Assembly (NCBI GenBank): GCA_964370855.1
Contig: CAYJMF010000044.1
Coordinates: 1-36,890, forward strand
Direction of reading: 5' to 3'
DNA length: 36,890 nucleotides
Origin: JAKLKS01 sp964370855
GTDB lineage: Bacteria > Planctomycetota > JAJSAM01 > JAKLKS01
Part shown: piece after piece, positions 1 through 7,921 of the stretch
How the letters are laid out: each line of letters begins with the position of its first letter
How positions within the stretch are numbered: the first letter of the stretch is position 1
Notes under the pieces: generated by a model
Database searches by the model: none
The model's input: the letters and a program-made list of their open reading frames with translations, nothing else
What the model was told of the DNA's origin: nothing
Program-made: the position numbers and the translations under genes

Positions 1-47
1 CGCCCCCGCCCCCGCCGCCAATCTGGGTCGGGTTCAGTATGGCGGTG
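1..47 (+). repeat. GGGTCGGGT-type interspersed repeat, copy 1
   Basis: GC-rich run followed by CCAATCTGGGTCGGGTTC and AGTATGGCGGTG. It matches the element at 2949-2996 in the same orientation and the one at 2875-2922 in inverted orientation, with a few differences. It lies upstream of the M16 protease gene and is cut by the window edge, so a partner arm may lie further left. It is one member of a dispersed family in this window with the core GGGTCGGGTWCSGTAT. Confidence 0.8.
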
Positions 48-123
48 CCTCCCCCCGATTCCGGGGGATCCACCCCCCTTCCGCGGTATCACTCCTTGTC
101 TTCAAACAAGGGGGACTCCCGCC

Positions 124-2859
124 ATGCTCCATCCCGTCCGGCGATTCGCCTTCACCGCGCTCCTCGCCTCGATCCTCGTCTCCGCGGGCCCCCTCGCGGC
201 CCCCGCGGCCGCCGGGGAGGAGGACCTCCCCGAGATCCCCTTCACGAAGAAGGTCCTCGGCAACGGCCTCACGGTCATCGTCCACGAGGACCACAAGGCC
301 CCCGTGGTCGGCGTCATGGTCTGGTACCACGTCGGCTCCAAGGACGAGAAGCCGGGCCGCACCGGCTTCGCCCACCTCTTCGAGCACCTCATGTTCAACG
401 GGTCGGAGCACGCCGACGACGACTGGTTCCGCGCCGTCGGCGCCTTCGGCGCCACGGGCGTGAACGGGACCACCAACAACGACCGCACGAACTACTTCGA
501 GACCGTCCCCGCGGGGGCGCTGGACGCCACCCTCTGGCTCGAGTCCGACCGCATGGGCCACCTCGTCGGCGCCATCGACCAGGCCAAGGTGGACGAGCAG
601 CGCGGCGTCGTCCAGAACGAGAAGCGCCAGGGGGAGAACGAGCCCTACGGCTCCATCTGGAGGATGCTGCCCGCCCTCTGCTATCCCCCGGGCCACCCCT
701 ACTCCTGGCCCGTCATCGGCTCCATGGAGGACCTCGACGCCGCGAGCCTCGACGACGTGAAGGGATGGTTCAGGGCCTACTACGGGGCCGCCAACGCCGT
801 CGTGGTCGTCGCCGGCGACGTGGACACCGCCGAGGCGCTGGGGAAGGTCGAGCACTACTTCGGCGACATCCCCCCGGGCCCCCCCGTGGTCCACGTCGAG
901 GCCGCCGTCGCGAAGCGGACCGGCACCACCCGCGTCTCGGTGCAGGAGCGCGTCCCCCAGGCGCGGGTCCACAAGGTGTGGAACACCCCGGAGTGGGGCG
1001 CCCGCGACTCCCGCCTGCTGAACCTGGCCGCCTCCGTGCTCGCCCGCGGCGAGGGCTCCCGCCTCCACGACCGGCTCGTCCGGAGGGAGGGCATCGCCAC
1101 GGAGACCGTCGCCTTCCAGGACGAATCGGAGATCGCCTCCCAGTTCCACGTCTGGGCCACCGTCGCCGACGGCGTCGATCCCGCCCGTGTGGAGGCGATC
1201 CTCGACGAGGAGATGGCCCGCTTCCTCAGGGACGGCCCGACGGCGGACGAGCTCGCCACGGAGAAGGCCCAGGTGAAGGCGGAGTTCCTGCGCCGCCTCG
1301 AGCGGGTCGGCGGCTTCGGGGGGAAGAGCGACCTCCTCGCCTCGAGCGAGGTCTTCGGCGGCTCGCCCGACGCGTGGAAGGACGAGCAGCGCGCCATCGC
1401 CGCGGCCGCGCCCGCGGAGGTCCGGGACGCCGCCGCCCGCTGGCTCTCCGACGGGGCCCTGGTGGTGGAGACCCGGCCCTTCCCCCGCGTCGCCGCGGCG
1501 AAGGAGGGGGCCGACCGCTCCGCCATGCCCGCCGTCGGCGAGGCCGGCGAGGCCCGCTTCCCGGCGCTGCAGCGCGCCGAACTCCCCAACGGAGTGAAGG
1601 TCGTCCTGGCCCGGCGCGAGGGTCTCCCCCTGGTCCGCATGGATCTCCTCGTGGACGCCGGCTTCGCGGCGGACCCCGCGGAGGCGCCGGGCACCGCGCA
1701 CCTCGTCGGCGAGATGCTGACGGCGGGGACGGCGGGGAAGGACGCGCTCGCGCTGCGCCGCGCCGTGGACCGCCTCGGCGGGGAGCTCACCGTCGAGACC
1801 GGCGCCGACGCGACGCGCATCACCCTCTCGACCCTGTCGGGCTCGCTTCCCGCCTCGATCTCGCTCCTCTCCGAGATCGCCCTCCGTCCCTCCTTCCCCG
1901 CGGAGGAGCTGGAGACGCGCCGCCGGGGCCAGCTCGCCGCCATCTCCCAGGAGAAGGTGGACGGGCGGGGCATGGTGGGCCGGGTCCTCCCGCGCATCCT
2001 CTACGGCGCGGGGCACCCCTACGGCGCCCCCTCCTCGGGCACGGGCACGGAGGAGGCCGTCGCGAAGATGACCCGGGAGGACCTCGCGCGGTTCCACGGC
2101 GCCTGGTTCCGCCCCGGGGCCGCGACGCTCGTCGTCACCGGGAACACGGACATGGCGGACCTGATGGCATCCCTCGCGAAGGAGTTCGGCGCCTGGGAAC
2201 CGGGGACGGCCCCGGCGAAGGCGCTCCCCGTCCCGCCGCCCGCGGGGAAGTCCCGGGTCCTCCTCCTCGACCGGCCCGGCGCCCCGCAGTCCGTCATCGT
2301 CGGCGCCGCCCTCGTCCCGGCGCGGGGCGGGCCCGAGGAGATCCCGCTGGAGGTGATGAACACCATCCTCGGCGGGAGCTTCGTGTCGCGCCTCAACATG
2401 AACCTCCGCGAGGACAAGCACTGGTCCTACGGCGCCCGCTCCATGCTCCGCTCCACGCGGGGCCCCCGGGCGCTCATGGCCATGGCCTCCGTCCAGACCG
2501 ACCGGACGGCGGAGTCCCTGGCGGAGATGGTGAAGGAGATGAAGGGCATCGCCGGGGCCGTCCCACCGACGGAGAAGGAGATGGCGGAGGCGAAGTCGAG
2601 CCTCACCCTCACCCTGCCTGGCCGCTGGGAGTCCACGCGGAACCTCTCCGAGTCCCTGCAGGACCTCGTCACCTTCGGCCTCCCCGACGGCTGGTACGAC
2701 GGCTACGCCGCCCGCATCCGCGCCGTCACCGCCGCGGACCTCGCCGCCGCAGGGAGTCTCGTGGACCCCGACGCCGTCGTCTGGGTCGTCATCGGCGACC
2801 GCGCGAAGGTGGAGGCGCCGCTGCGGGCGATGGCCCTCCCGGTGGAGGTGGTGGAGTAG
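124..2859 (+). CDS. Secreted M16 family zinc metalloprotease (fused two-domain, PqqL/insulinase-like)
   Basis: 911 aa. Residues 1-31 form a Sec signal peptide (basic start, hydrophobic core, small residues before GEED), placing the enzyme in the periplasm or outside the cell. The inverted zinc motif HLFEH is at residues 84-88, with the third zinc ligand as E166 in QNEKRQ at the family spacing. E87 is the catalytic base. Residues from about 480 form a second M16-fold half (VDAGFAADPAEAPGTAHLVG) that lacks HxxEH, as expected for the structural half of the clam-shell. Both halves are on one chain, as in PqqL and insulinase-type enzymes; many bacteria use two genes. The start is supported by AAGGGGG about ten bases upstream. 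Role: degradation of peptides enclosed in the chamber; the substrate is unknown. The gene is bracketed by repeat elements at 1-47 and 2875-2996. Confidence 0.93.
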   Translation: MLHPVRRFAFTALLASILVSAGPLAAPAAAGEEDLPEIPFTKKVLGNGLTVIVHEDHKAPVVGVMVWYHVGSKDEKPGRTGFAHLFEHLMFNGSEHADDDWFRAVGAFGATGVNGTTNNDRTNYFETVPAGALDATLWLESDRMGHLVGAIDQAKVDEQRGVVQNEKRQGENEPYGSIWRMLPALCYPPGHPYSWPVIGSMEDLDAASLDDVKGWFRAYYGAANAVVVVAGDVDTAEALGKVEHYFGDIPPGPPVVHVEAAVAKRTGTTRVSVQERVPQARVHKVWNTPEWGARDSRLLNLAASVLARGEGSRLHDRLVRREGIATETVAFQDESEIASQFHVWATVADGVDPARVEAILDEEMARFLRDGPTADELATEKAQVKAEFLRRLERVGGFGGKSDLLASSEVFGGSPDAWKDEQRAIAAAAPAEVRDAAARWLSDGALVVETRPFPRVAAAKEGADRSAMPAVGEAGEARFPALQRAELPNGVKVVLARREGLPLVRMDLLVDAGFAADPAEAPGTAHLVGEMLTAGTAGKDALALRRAVDRLGGELTVETGADATRITLSTLSGSLPASISLLSEIALRPSFPAEELETRRRGQLAAISQEKVDGRGMVGRVLPRILYGAGHPYGAPSSGTGTEEAVAKMTREDLARFHGAWFRPGAATLVVTGNTDMADLMASLAKEFGAWEPGTAPAKALPVPPPAGKSRVLLLDRPGAPQSVIVGAALVPARGGPEEIPLEVMNTILGGSFVSRLNMNLREDKHWSYGARSMLRSTRGPRALMAMASVQTDRTAESLAEMVKEMKGIAGAVPPTEKEMAEAKSSLTLTLPGRWESTRNLSESLQDLVTFGLPDGWYDGYAARIRAVTAADLAAAGSLVDPDAVVWVVIGDRAKVEAPLRAMALPVEVVE

Positions 2860-2874
2860 GCGAGGAGAGGCAGG

Positions 2875-2996
2875 CACCGCCATACCGAACCCGACCCAGA
2901 TTGGCGGCGGGGGCGGAGGCGAGTCCCTCCCTCCCGGGCATTGGTGGTTCGCCCCCGCCTCCGCCGCCAATCTGGGTCGGGTTCGGTATGGCGGTG
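2875..2996. repeat. Paired inverted repeat element (48-bp arms)
   Basis: The left arm 2875-2922 and right arm 2949-2996 are reverse complements with only two mismatches in 48 bp and a 26-bp loop. Both contain the core GGGTCGGGTTCGGTAT plus a GC-rich CCGCCTCCG tail. The transcript would fold into a very strong hairpin, so the element could terminate the M16 transcript ending at 2859. The same arm occurs at 1-47. It sits immediately before the palindromic start region of the DUF4143 ATPase gene. Confidence 0.9.
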
Positions 2997-3000
2997 ATTT

Positions 3001-3037
3001 CCTTGAAATCCTAACGCGACGCGTTAGGATTTCAAGG
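3001..3037. promoter_or_regulatory. 37-bp perfect palindrome abutting the ATPase start codon
   Basis: CCTTGAAATCCTAACGCG, a single A, then CGCGTTAGGATTTCAAGG: an 18-1-18 perfect palindrome whose last base directly precedes the ATG at 3038. Read toward the gene it contains TTGAAA (3003-3008), a 16-bp spacer and TAGGAT (3025-3030), ending 7 nt before the ATG. This is a plausible -35/-10 pair giving a leaderless mRNA. Because it is a palindrome, the same promoter reads leftwards too. The second DUF4143 gene has the same arrangement at 9670-9706. Use as promoter or operator is inferred. Confidence 0.65.
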
Positions 3038-4210
3038 ATGTCAGCGCGCCCCGTCCCCCGGAAACTCGACCTCTCGCGGCTCCGGCGCCTCCTCGGCCTC
3101 TTCCCCGCCGTGGCCATCCTCGGGCCCCGGCAGGTGGGGAAGACGACCCTCGCCCGGGAGTTCGCGGCGGGCCGGAAGGGGCCGGTCCGGACCTTCGACC
3201 TCGAGAACCCCCGGGATCGGGCGAGGCTCCGGGATCCGATGCTGGCCCTGGAGGATCTCCGCGGCCTCGTGGTGCTCGACGAGGTCCAGAACCTCCCCGA
3301 GATCTTCCCCGTGCTCCGGGTGCTCTGCGACCGGCCCGGCCCTCCCGCCCGCTTCCTCGTCCTCGGCAGCGCCGCCCCCTCCCTCCTCCGCCAGGAATCG
3401 GAGTCCCTCGCCGGCCGCCTCGGGCTCCTCGAGCTCGCCGGGTTCTCCCTGGACGACGTGGGGCCCGCCGCCCTCGACCGCCTCTGGCTGCGCGGCGGGT
3501 TTCCCCGCTCCTTCCTCGCCCGGGACGACGGGACGAGCTTCGAATGGCGGCGGGACTTCCTGCGGCTCTTCCTCGGGAGGGACCTCCCGGCCCTCGGCAT
3601 CGACCTCCCCGCGGAGACCCTCCGCCGGTTCCTCTCCATGGTCGCCCACTACCACGGGCAGACGTGGAACGGGGCGGAGCTGGCGCGGGCCCTCGGCGTG
3701 AGCCAGCCCGCGGTCCGGCGGTACCTCGACACCCTCGTCGCCACCTTCCTCGTGCGGGTGCTCCCCCCCTGGTCGGAGAACCTCTCCAAGCGCCAGGTGA
3801 AGTCCCCGAAGGTCTACCTCGCGGACACCGGCCTACTCCACCTCCTCCTCGGGACGGAGTCGAGGGACGATCTCCTCGGGCATCCCAAGGCGGGCGCCTC
3901 CTGGGAGGGGTTCGCCCTCGGCGAGGTCGTCCGGCGGCTCGCGGCGCGCCCCGAGGAGTGCTTCTTCTGGGCGACCCACGCCGGGGCGGAGCTCGACCTC
4001 CTCGTCGTCAAGGGGAACCGGAGGCTCGGGTTCGAGATCAAGCGGACCTCGATGCCCGGGGTCACGAAGTCCATGCACGTCGCCGCCGGGGACCTCCGCC
4101 TCGACGAGCTCGTGGTCGTCCACGCGGGGAAGGAGAGCTTCCCCCTGGGCCCGGGGTTCCGGGCGGTGGCCCTGTCCGGGATCCTGGAGGAGTTGCGGCC
4201 GCTGCGGTGA
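3038..4210 (+). CDS. AAA ATPase with DUF4143 domain (first copy)
   Basis: 390 aa. The N-terminal AAA_14-type ATPase has Walker A GPRQVGKTT (29-37) and Walker B VVLDEVQ with D81/E82. The middle holds a winged-helix-like stretch (NGAELARALGVSQPAVRRYLD). The C-terminal DUF4143 region carries a PD-(D/E)xK-like signature, D320 followed by E333-x-K335 (GFEIKR), so it may be a nuclease fold. The cellular role of this common family is not established; copies often multiply within genomes. A clear paralogue lies at 8488-9669 with long identical runs such as AHYHGQTWNGA and KSPKVYLADTG. The ATG at 3038 is the first in-frame start and follows the palindrome with zero spacing; there is no Shine-Dalgarno. 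It does not overlap its neighbours, and recQ follows after about 55 bp. Confidence 0.93.
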   Translation: MSARPVPRKLDLSRLRRLLGLFPAVAILGPRQVGKTTLAREFAAGRKGPVRTFDLENPRDRARLRDPMLALEDLRGLVVLDEVQNLPEIFPVLRVLCDRPGPPARFLVLGSAAPSLLRQESESLAGRLGLLELAGFSLDDVGPAALDRLWLRGGFPRSFLARDDGTSFEWRRDFLRLFLGRDLPALGIDLPAETLRRFLSMVAHYHGQTWNGAELARALGVSQPAVRRYLDTLVATFLVRVLPPWSENLSKRQVKSPKVYLADTGLLHLLLGTESRDDLLGHPKAGASWEGFALGEVVRRLAARPEECFFWATHAGAELDLLVVKGNRRLGFEIKRTSMPGVTKSMHVAAGDLRLDELVVVHAGKESFPLGPGFRAVALSGILEELRPLR

Positions 4211-4250
4211 GGCGCCGACACCAAACGGGCGCTCCGTCCCTCCCCCCCGA

Positions 4251-4256
4251 TACCAT
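4251..4256 (+). promoter_or_regulatory. Candidate -10 box of recQ
   Basis: TACCAT nine bases before the recQ ATG. The intervening CCCCTCTCC has no Shine-Dalgarno. A TANNNT box at this distance suggests a leaderless transcript. No convincing -35 is visible. Confidence 0.4.
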
Positions 4257-4265
4257 CCCCTCTCC

Positions 4266-6215
4266 ATGGAACTCTCGGAGACCCTCCGCCGCCACTGGGG
4301 CTACGACGCCTTCAAGCCCCTCCAGAGGGAGGCCGTCGAAGCCGCCCTCGCGGGCCGCGATTCCCTCGTCGTGCTCCCCACGGGGGGCGGGAAGAGCCTC
4401 TGCTACCAGCTTCCGGCGGCGCTGGACCGGGGCCTCGTCCTCGTCGTCTCCCCCCTCATCGCGCTCATGGACGACCAGGTGGACGCCGCCCGGCAGGCGG
4501 GCCTCGCCGCCGACGCGCTCCACTCCAACCTCGAGTCCTCCCACAGGGGGCAGGCCTGGCGCCGCCTCGCGGCGGGGGAGACCCGTCTCCTCTACGTGAG
4601 CCCCGAGCGCCTCCTCCTCGGCGACCTCCTCCCCCTCGTCGGCCCCCGCATGACGCTGGCCGCCGTGGACGAGGCCCACTGCGTCTCCCACTGGGGCCAC
4701 GAGTTCCGCCCCGAGTACCGCCGCCTCGCCGAGGTGCTGGACCGCTTCCCGAAGGCCGCCCGCATGGCCCTCACGGCCACGGCCACGCCGGAGGTGCGGG
4801 ACGACATCGCGCTCGGCATGGCGCTCCGCGACCCCGTCCGTCTCGTCGGCCACCCGGACCGCCCCAACCTCGTCTACCGCGCCTTCCCCCGCACCGATTC
4901 CGCGGCCCAGGTGATCGCCGCCGTCCGCCGCCACGAGGGGGAGGGGGGCATCGTCTACGCCCAGACCCGGCGCGACGTGGAGCGCCTCGCCGCGGCCCTG
5001 TCGAAGGCCGGCGTCCCCTGCGCCCCCTACCACGCCGGCCTCCCCGCGGCGGAGCGGCGGGCGGCGCAGGAGTCCTTCGTGGACGAGCGGCTCGCCGTCA
5101 TCGTCGCCACCATCGCCTTCGGCATGGGCATCGACCGCTCCAACGTGCGCTTCGTCGTCCACGCCAACACGCCGCGCTCCGTGGAGCACTACCAGCAGGA
5201 ATCCGGCCGCGCCGGCCGCGACGGCCTCCCGGCGGAGTGCACGCTGCTCTTCTCCGTCTCCGACCTCGTCCTCCACCGCGCCCTGGCGGAGAAGGACGGG
5301 GAGCTCCCCCCCGACCGCAAGCGCGCGCTGGAGCGCCAGCTCCGCGACATCGGCCGCTTCGCCGCGGCGCCGGTCTGCCGCCACCGCCTCCTGACGGAGC
5401 ACTTCGGCGCCCCCTGGCCGCCCCCGGACGCCGTCCCCGGTGAGGAGCCGGGCTGCGGCGCCTGCGACGTCTGCCTCGGGGAGACCCGCTCCCTCCCCGA
5501 CGACGAGGCCCTCCTCACGGCGAAGAAGATCCTCAGCGCCGCCTGGAGGATGGAGGGGCGCTACGGGGCCGGCTACGTGGTGAAGCTCCTCCTCGGGAAG
5601 TCCGACGAGCGCACGGCCCGCAACGGCCACGAGTCCCTCCGGGTCTTCGGCATCCTCGCCGACTCCGGCGAGCCCGCGGTCCGCTGGTGGGTGGACCAGC
5701 TCGTGGTGCAGGGGCAGCTCGAGGTCGTCGAGGAGGGGGAGTACCCGCTGCTCCGCATCACCGCGGCGGGGCGGGCCCTCTGCAGGGACGGGGGGAGCGT
5801 GCGCCTCGGCATCCCGCCGGTGAAGGCGAGGAAGGCGGGGAAGGCCCCCCGCGTCCCGGGCGGCGCGCGGACCCCGGCCGCCCGGCGGGCCGCGGCGGCC
5901 ATCGTCGCCGGGGGAGCGTGGGGCGGAGGCGCCGCGGCCGGCCCCGGCCCCGGCCCCGCCGCCGAACCTCCCCTCCCCGTCTTCGACGAGACCCTCTTCC
6001 AGCGCCTCCGCGACCTCCGCCGCCGCTTCGCGGAGGAGCAGAAGGTGCCGCCCTACGTCGTCTTCCACGACAGCACCCTGGTCGAGATGGCGGCGCTCCG
6101 GCCCCGGACCCTGGAGACGCTCCGCCACGTGAAGGGGGTGGGGGAGCGCAAGCTCGAGCGGTACGGGGAGGCTTTCCTCGATGCCATCGCCGGCGGGTCC
6201 CCGCCTCCGGCCTGA
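4266..6215 (+). CDS. recQ: ATP-dependent DNA helicase RecQ
   Basis: 649 aa; 3'-5' DNA helicase acting in recombinational repair and fork restart. Walker A TGGGKS (39-44), DEAHC at 135-139, motif III ALTATATPE (169-176) and the motif VI region QQESGRAGRDG (310-320) are all present. The RQC zinc ligands are C371, C397, C400 and C403, followed by a winged-helix region. A low-complexity Ala/Gly/Pro linker (about 530-570) leads to an HRDC domain (about 571-649, ending in the VKGVGERKLERYGE helix-hairpin pattern). All standard RecQ parts are present. The start lacks an obvious ribosome-binding site but has a -10-like TACCAT nine bases upstream. The EEP-family gene follows after 12 bp, so the two are probably co-transcribed. 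Confidence 0.96.
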   Translation: MELSETLRRHWGYDAFKPLQREAVEAALAGRDSLVVLPTGGGKSLCYQLPAALDRGLVLVVSPLIALMDDQVDAARQAGLAADALHSNLESSHRGQAWRRLAAGETRLLYVSPERLLLGDLLPLVGPRMTLAAVDEAHCVSHWGHEFRPEYRRLAEVLDRFPKAARMALTATATPEVRDDIALGMALRDPVRLVGHPDRPNLVYRAFPRTDSAAQVIAAVRRHEGEGGIVYAQTRRDVERLAAALSKAGVPCAPYHAGLPAAERRAAQESFVDERLAVIVATIAFGMGIDRSNVRFVVHANTPRSVEHYQQESGRAGRDGLPAECTLLFSVSDLVLHRALAEKDGELPPDRKRALERQLRDIGRFAAAPVCRHRLLTEHFGAPWPPPDAVPGEEPGCGACDVCLGETRSLPDDEALLTAKKILSAAWRMEGRYGAGYVVKLLLGKSDERTARNGHESLRVFGILADSGEPAVRWWVDQLVVQGQLEVVEEGEYPLLRITAAGRALCRDGGSVRLGIPPVKARKAGKAPRVPGGARTPAARRAAAAIVAGGAWGGGAAAGPGPGPAAEPPLPVFDETLFQRLRDLRRRFAEEQKVPPYVVFHDSTLVEMAALRPRTLETLRHVKGVGERKLERYGEAFLDAIAGGSPPPA

Positions 6216-6227
6216 TATCCTCGGTGG

Positions 6228-7169
6228 ATGCCGCATCCCGAGCGCTTTCGAGTCGTCAGCTGGAACGTCCGCTACTTCAGCCACGCGGCCCGCGGCCTCG
6301 GCAGCACGCGCTCCTCGCGACGGGGCATCGCCTCCGCCCTTGCCGGGCTCGACCCCCTCCCCGACATCATCTGCCTGCAGGAGGTGGAGACCATCTCGCT
6401 GCGGAGCCGCGTCGGGCGGCCGCCGCGCCGCCCCGACGAGACGCAGCTCCAGGCCTTCCTCGAAACGCTGGGGGAGGAGCACGCCGGGCGCGGGAAGGAC
6501 CATCCCTACGAGGCCTTCTACTTCCCGGCCCACGCCTACCGGCTCCTCGCCACGAACCTCTACACGACGGGGCTCGCCGTCCTCGTCCACCGGGAGCGGC
6601 TGGCCGTGGTGGGGCACAACGCCGACTCCCCCGAGCCCATCACCCACTACCACCCCATCCGCATCCCCGGGGCCAAGCAGTCGCGCATCTGCGCCCACCT
6701 CGCGGTGACGACGCCGAAGGGGCGGCGTCTCCACCTCTTCAACACGCACTTGAGCCTCCCCTCCCCCTTCGCGCGGGGGTTCTGGGAGGGGGAGGGGCGG
6801 ATGGGCCACGGGGCGAACCAGGTGGAGGAGGCGCGGAAGCTCGCGGCCACGGTGAAGCGGTACTCCGGCGGCGACGCCTTCGTGCTCTGCGGGGACTTCA
6901 ACGCGCCGCCGGCGTCGCCGGTCTACCGGTTCCTCACCGGGGAACTCGGCTGCACCGGGGCGCAGGAGTCCCTGGGCTGCCTCAAGCCCGGCTGCCCCGA
7001 CGGCCACCCGACGGCGGGGTTCCTCAACCTCCGCATGCACCTCGACCACATCTTCTTCGGGGGCCCGGTGCGCTGGCTCGACTGCGAGGGGACCCACCCC
7101 TTCGGGATCGGCCCCTGGAAGGGGCTCTCGGACCACGCGCCGCTGGTGGGCAGGTTCGAGGTTCGGTAG
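6228..7169 (+). CDS. Endonuclease/exonuclease/phosphatase (EEP) family protein
   Basis: 313 aa, cytosolic as no signal peptide is seen. The EEP signature set is complete in order: SWNV (N13), LQEVE (E52), FNTHL (171-175), CGDFNA (D223, N225), LDHIF (D273, H274) and SDHAPL (D302, H303). These residues form the divalent-metal catalytic site of the DNase I/APE1/sphingomyelinase superfamily. The substrate cannot be assigned from sequence; without a secretion signal and directly downstream of recQ (12-bp gap), a nucleic-acid or phosphodiester substrate inside the cell is likelier than a lipid. The transcript runs into the inverted repeat 7173-7223, which separates it from the converging toxin gene. 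Confidence 0.88.
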   Translation: MPHPERFRVVSWNVRYFSHAARGLGSTRSSRRGIASALAGLDPLPDIICLQEVETISLRSRVGRPPRRPDETQLQAFLETLGEEHAGRGKDHPYEAFYFPAHAYRLLATNLYTTGLAVLVHRERLAVVGHNADSPEPITHYHPIRIPGAKQSRICAHLAVTTPKGRRLHLFNTHLSLPSPFARGFWEGEGRMGHGANQVEEARKLAATVKRYSGGDAFVLCGDFNAPPASPVYRFLTGELGCTGAQESLGCLKPGCPDGHPTAGFLNLRMHLDHIFFGGPVRWLDCEGTHPFGIGPWKGLSDHAPLVGRFEVR

Positions 7170-7172
7170 GGA

Positions 7173-7223
7173 GGGGAATACCGTACCCGACCCGTTTCAT
7201 AGGGGTCGGGTACCGTACTCCCC
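7173..7223. repeat. Inverted repeat / bidirectional terminator-like element
   Basis: GGGGAATACCGTACCCGACCC (7173-7193) faces GGGTCGGGTACCGTACTCCCC (7203-7223) across a short loop, with two mismatches. It belongs to the GGGTCGGGT family. It lies between convergent genes (EEP ending at 7169, MazF-like toxin ending at 7197) and would form a stem in either transcript, so it may terminate both. The last codons of the toxin gene lie inside it. Confidence 0.8.
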
Positions 7224-7592
7224 CTGCAGGGCCAGCACCCGCCGCAGCGCCTCGTCCACCCGGCGCATCCGCGAGGGGGGGAGCGTGCCCCTGGCGGCGG
7301 GCTCCCCGGTGCGGGGGTCGGCGAAGCGCGAGGGATCGAGGGAGCGGACCTGGAACCCGAGGAAGACGGTCTCCCGCGGGAGGCCGGACTCGGCGGGGGG
7401 GACGCGGACGTTGGAGGGGTAGTCCCGGGGGATGTGGCGGCCGTCGGTCCCGACGACGACCACCACGACGAGGGGCCGGGCGTTCACGGCGTCCGAGGAC
7501 ACGACCAGCACCGGGCGCCGGCCCGCCCGCTCCCGGCCGCGCACGGGAGCGAGGGACACGAGGTGGACCTCCCCCCGGCGGATCGGCTTCAC
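7197..7592 (-). CDS. PemK/MazF-family toxin (endoribonuclease)
   Basis: 131 aa. The N-terminus has the family pattern RRGEVHLVSLAPV, then RPVLVVSSDAVN and a long valine strand, as in PemK/MazF mRNA interferases that cut cellular mRNA. The start overlaps the antitoxin stop by 4 bp (ATGA), so expression is translationally coupled to the preceding RHH gene. The C-terminal residues GEYGTRPL are encoded by the left half of the repeat at 7173-7223, suggesting the repeat inserted over or replaced the original end of the gene. Toxin activity is inferred from family and gene pairing. Confidence 0.85.
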   Translation of the reverse strand: MKPIRRGEVHLVSLAPVRGRERAGRRPVLVVSSDAVNARPLVVVVVVGTDGRHIPRDYPSNVRVPPAESGLPRETVFLGFQVRSLDPSRFADPRTGEPAARGTLPPSRMRRVDEALRRVLALQGEYGTRPL

Positions 7593-7867
7593 AAGCCGTC
7601 CCCCTCGGTGCAGCGGAACTTCCGCTGGATGTCGCGGGAGGCGCGGCGCACGGCGGGGTCGGCTGCCATGCGCGCCATCTCCTCGGCGAACGCCTCCCCG
7701 CGGCGGCGGGCGACGTACTCCTCCAGCGCCGACCGCACGAGGGCGTTGAGGTTGCCGGGGCCGCCGGCGGGAGCGGCCGCGAGGACCTCCTCGAGGAGCC
7801 GGGCGGGGAGGGCGAAACTGCGGCGGACGGTGCCGCGCGTCTTCGGCTTGCGGGGGGGGCCGGGCAT
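7589..7867 (-). CDS. Ribbon-helix-helix antitoxin of the MazF-type pair
   Basis: 92 aa. A basic N-terminus leads into a short strand (TVRRSFALP) and two helices (ARLLEEVLAA, NLNALVRSALEEYVARR), the RHH DNA-binding layout. The charged C-terminal tail would clamp the toxin. The start at 7867 is preferred over an in-frame start further out (7900) because GGAGG lies five bases upstream and the longer version would be read through the -10 box. The gene is first in the pair and ends with ATGA overlap into the toxin. Likely autoregulated through the promoter at 7880-7900. Confidence 0.8.
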   Translation of the reverse strand: MPGPPRKPKTRGTVRRSFALPARLLEEVLAAAPAGGPGNLNALVRSALEEYVARRRGEAFAEEMARMAADPAVRRASRDIQRKFRCTEGDGL

Positions 7868-7879
7868 GGGCGCCTCCGT

Positions 7880-7900
7880 GTCACACACAGTATAACACAT
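7880..7900 (-). promoter_or_regulatory. Promoter/operator of the toxin-antitoxin pair
   Basis: Read on the minus strand, TATACT (7889-7894) is a near-consensus -10 upstream of GGAGG and the ATG. It lies inside an imperfect inverted repeat, GTGTTA then 9 bases then TGACAC, a reasonable target for the RHH antitoxin. A clear -35 is not visible. Confidence 0.5.
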
Positions 7901-7921
7901 CGGGAGGCGGGGAGGCGCGGG

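Noticed and set aside
2875..2996. CRISPR repeat
   Set aside because: Only inverted arms with one loop; no regularly spaced direct repeats and no cas genes.
34..3655. Very long minus-strand frames opposite the M16 and first ATPase genes (over 1,000 codons)
   Set aside because: High GC removes stop codons from the antisense strand. The frames have low-complexity Arg/Gly/Pro content and cover genes with clear families.
4062..7136. 1,024-codon minus-strand frame opposite recQ and the EEP gene
   Set aside because: Antisense shadow; both plus-strand genes carry full motif sets.
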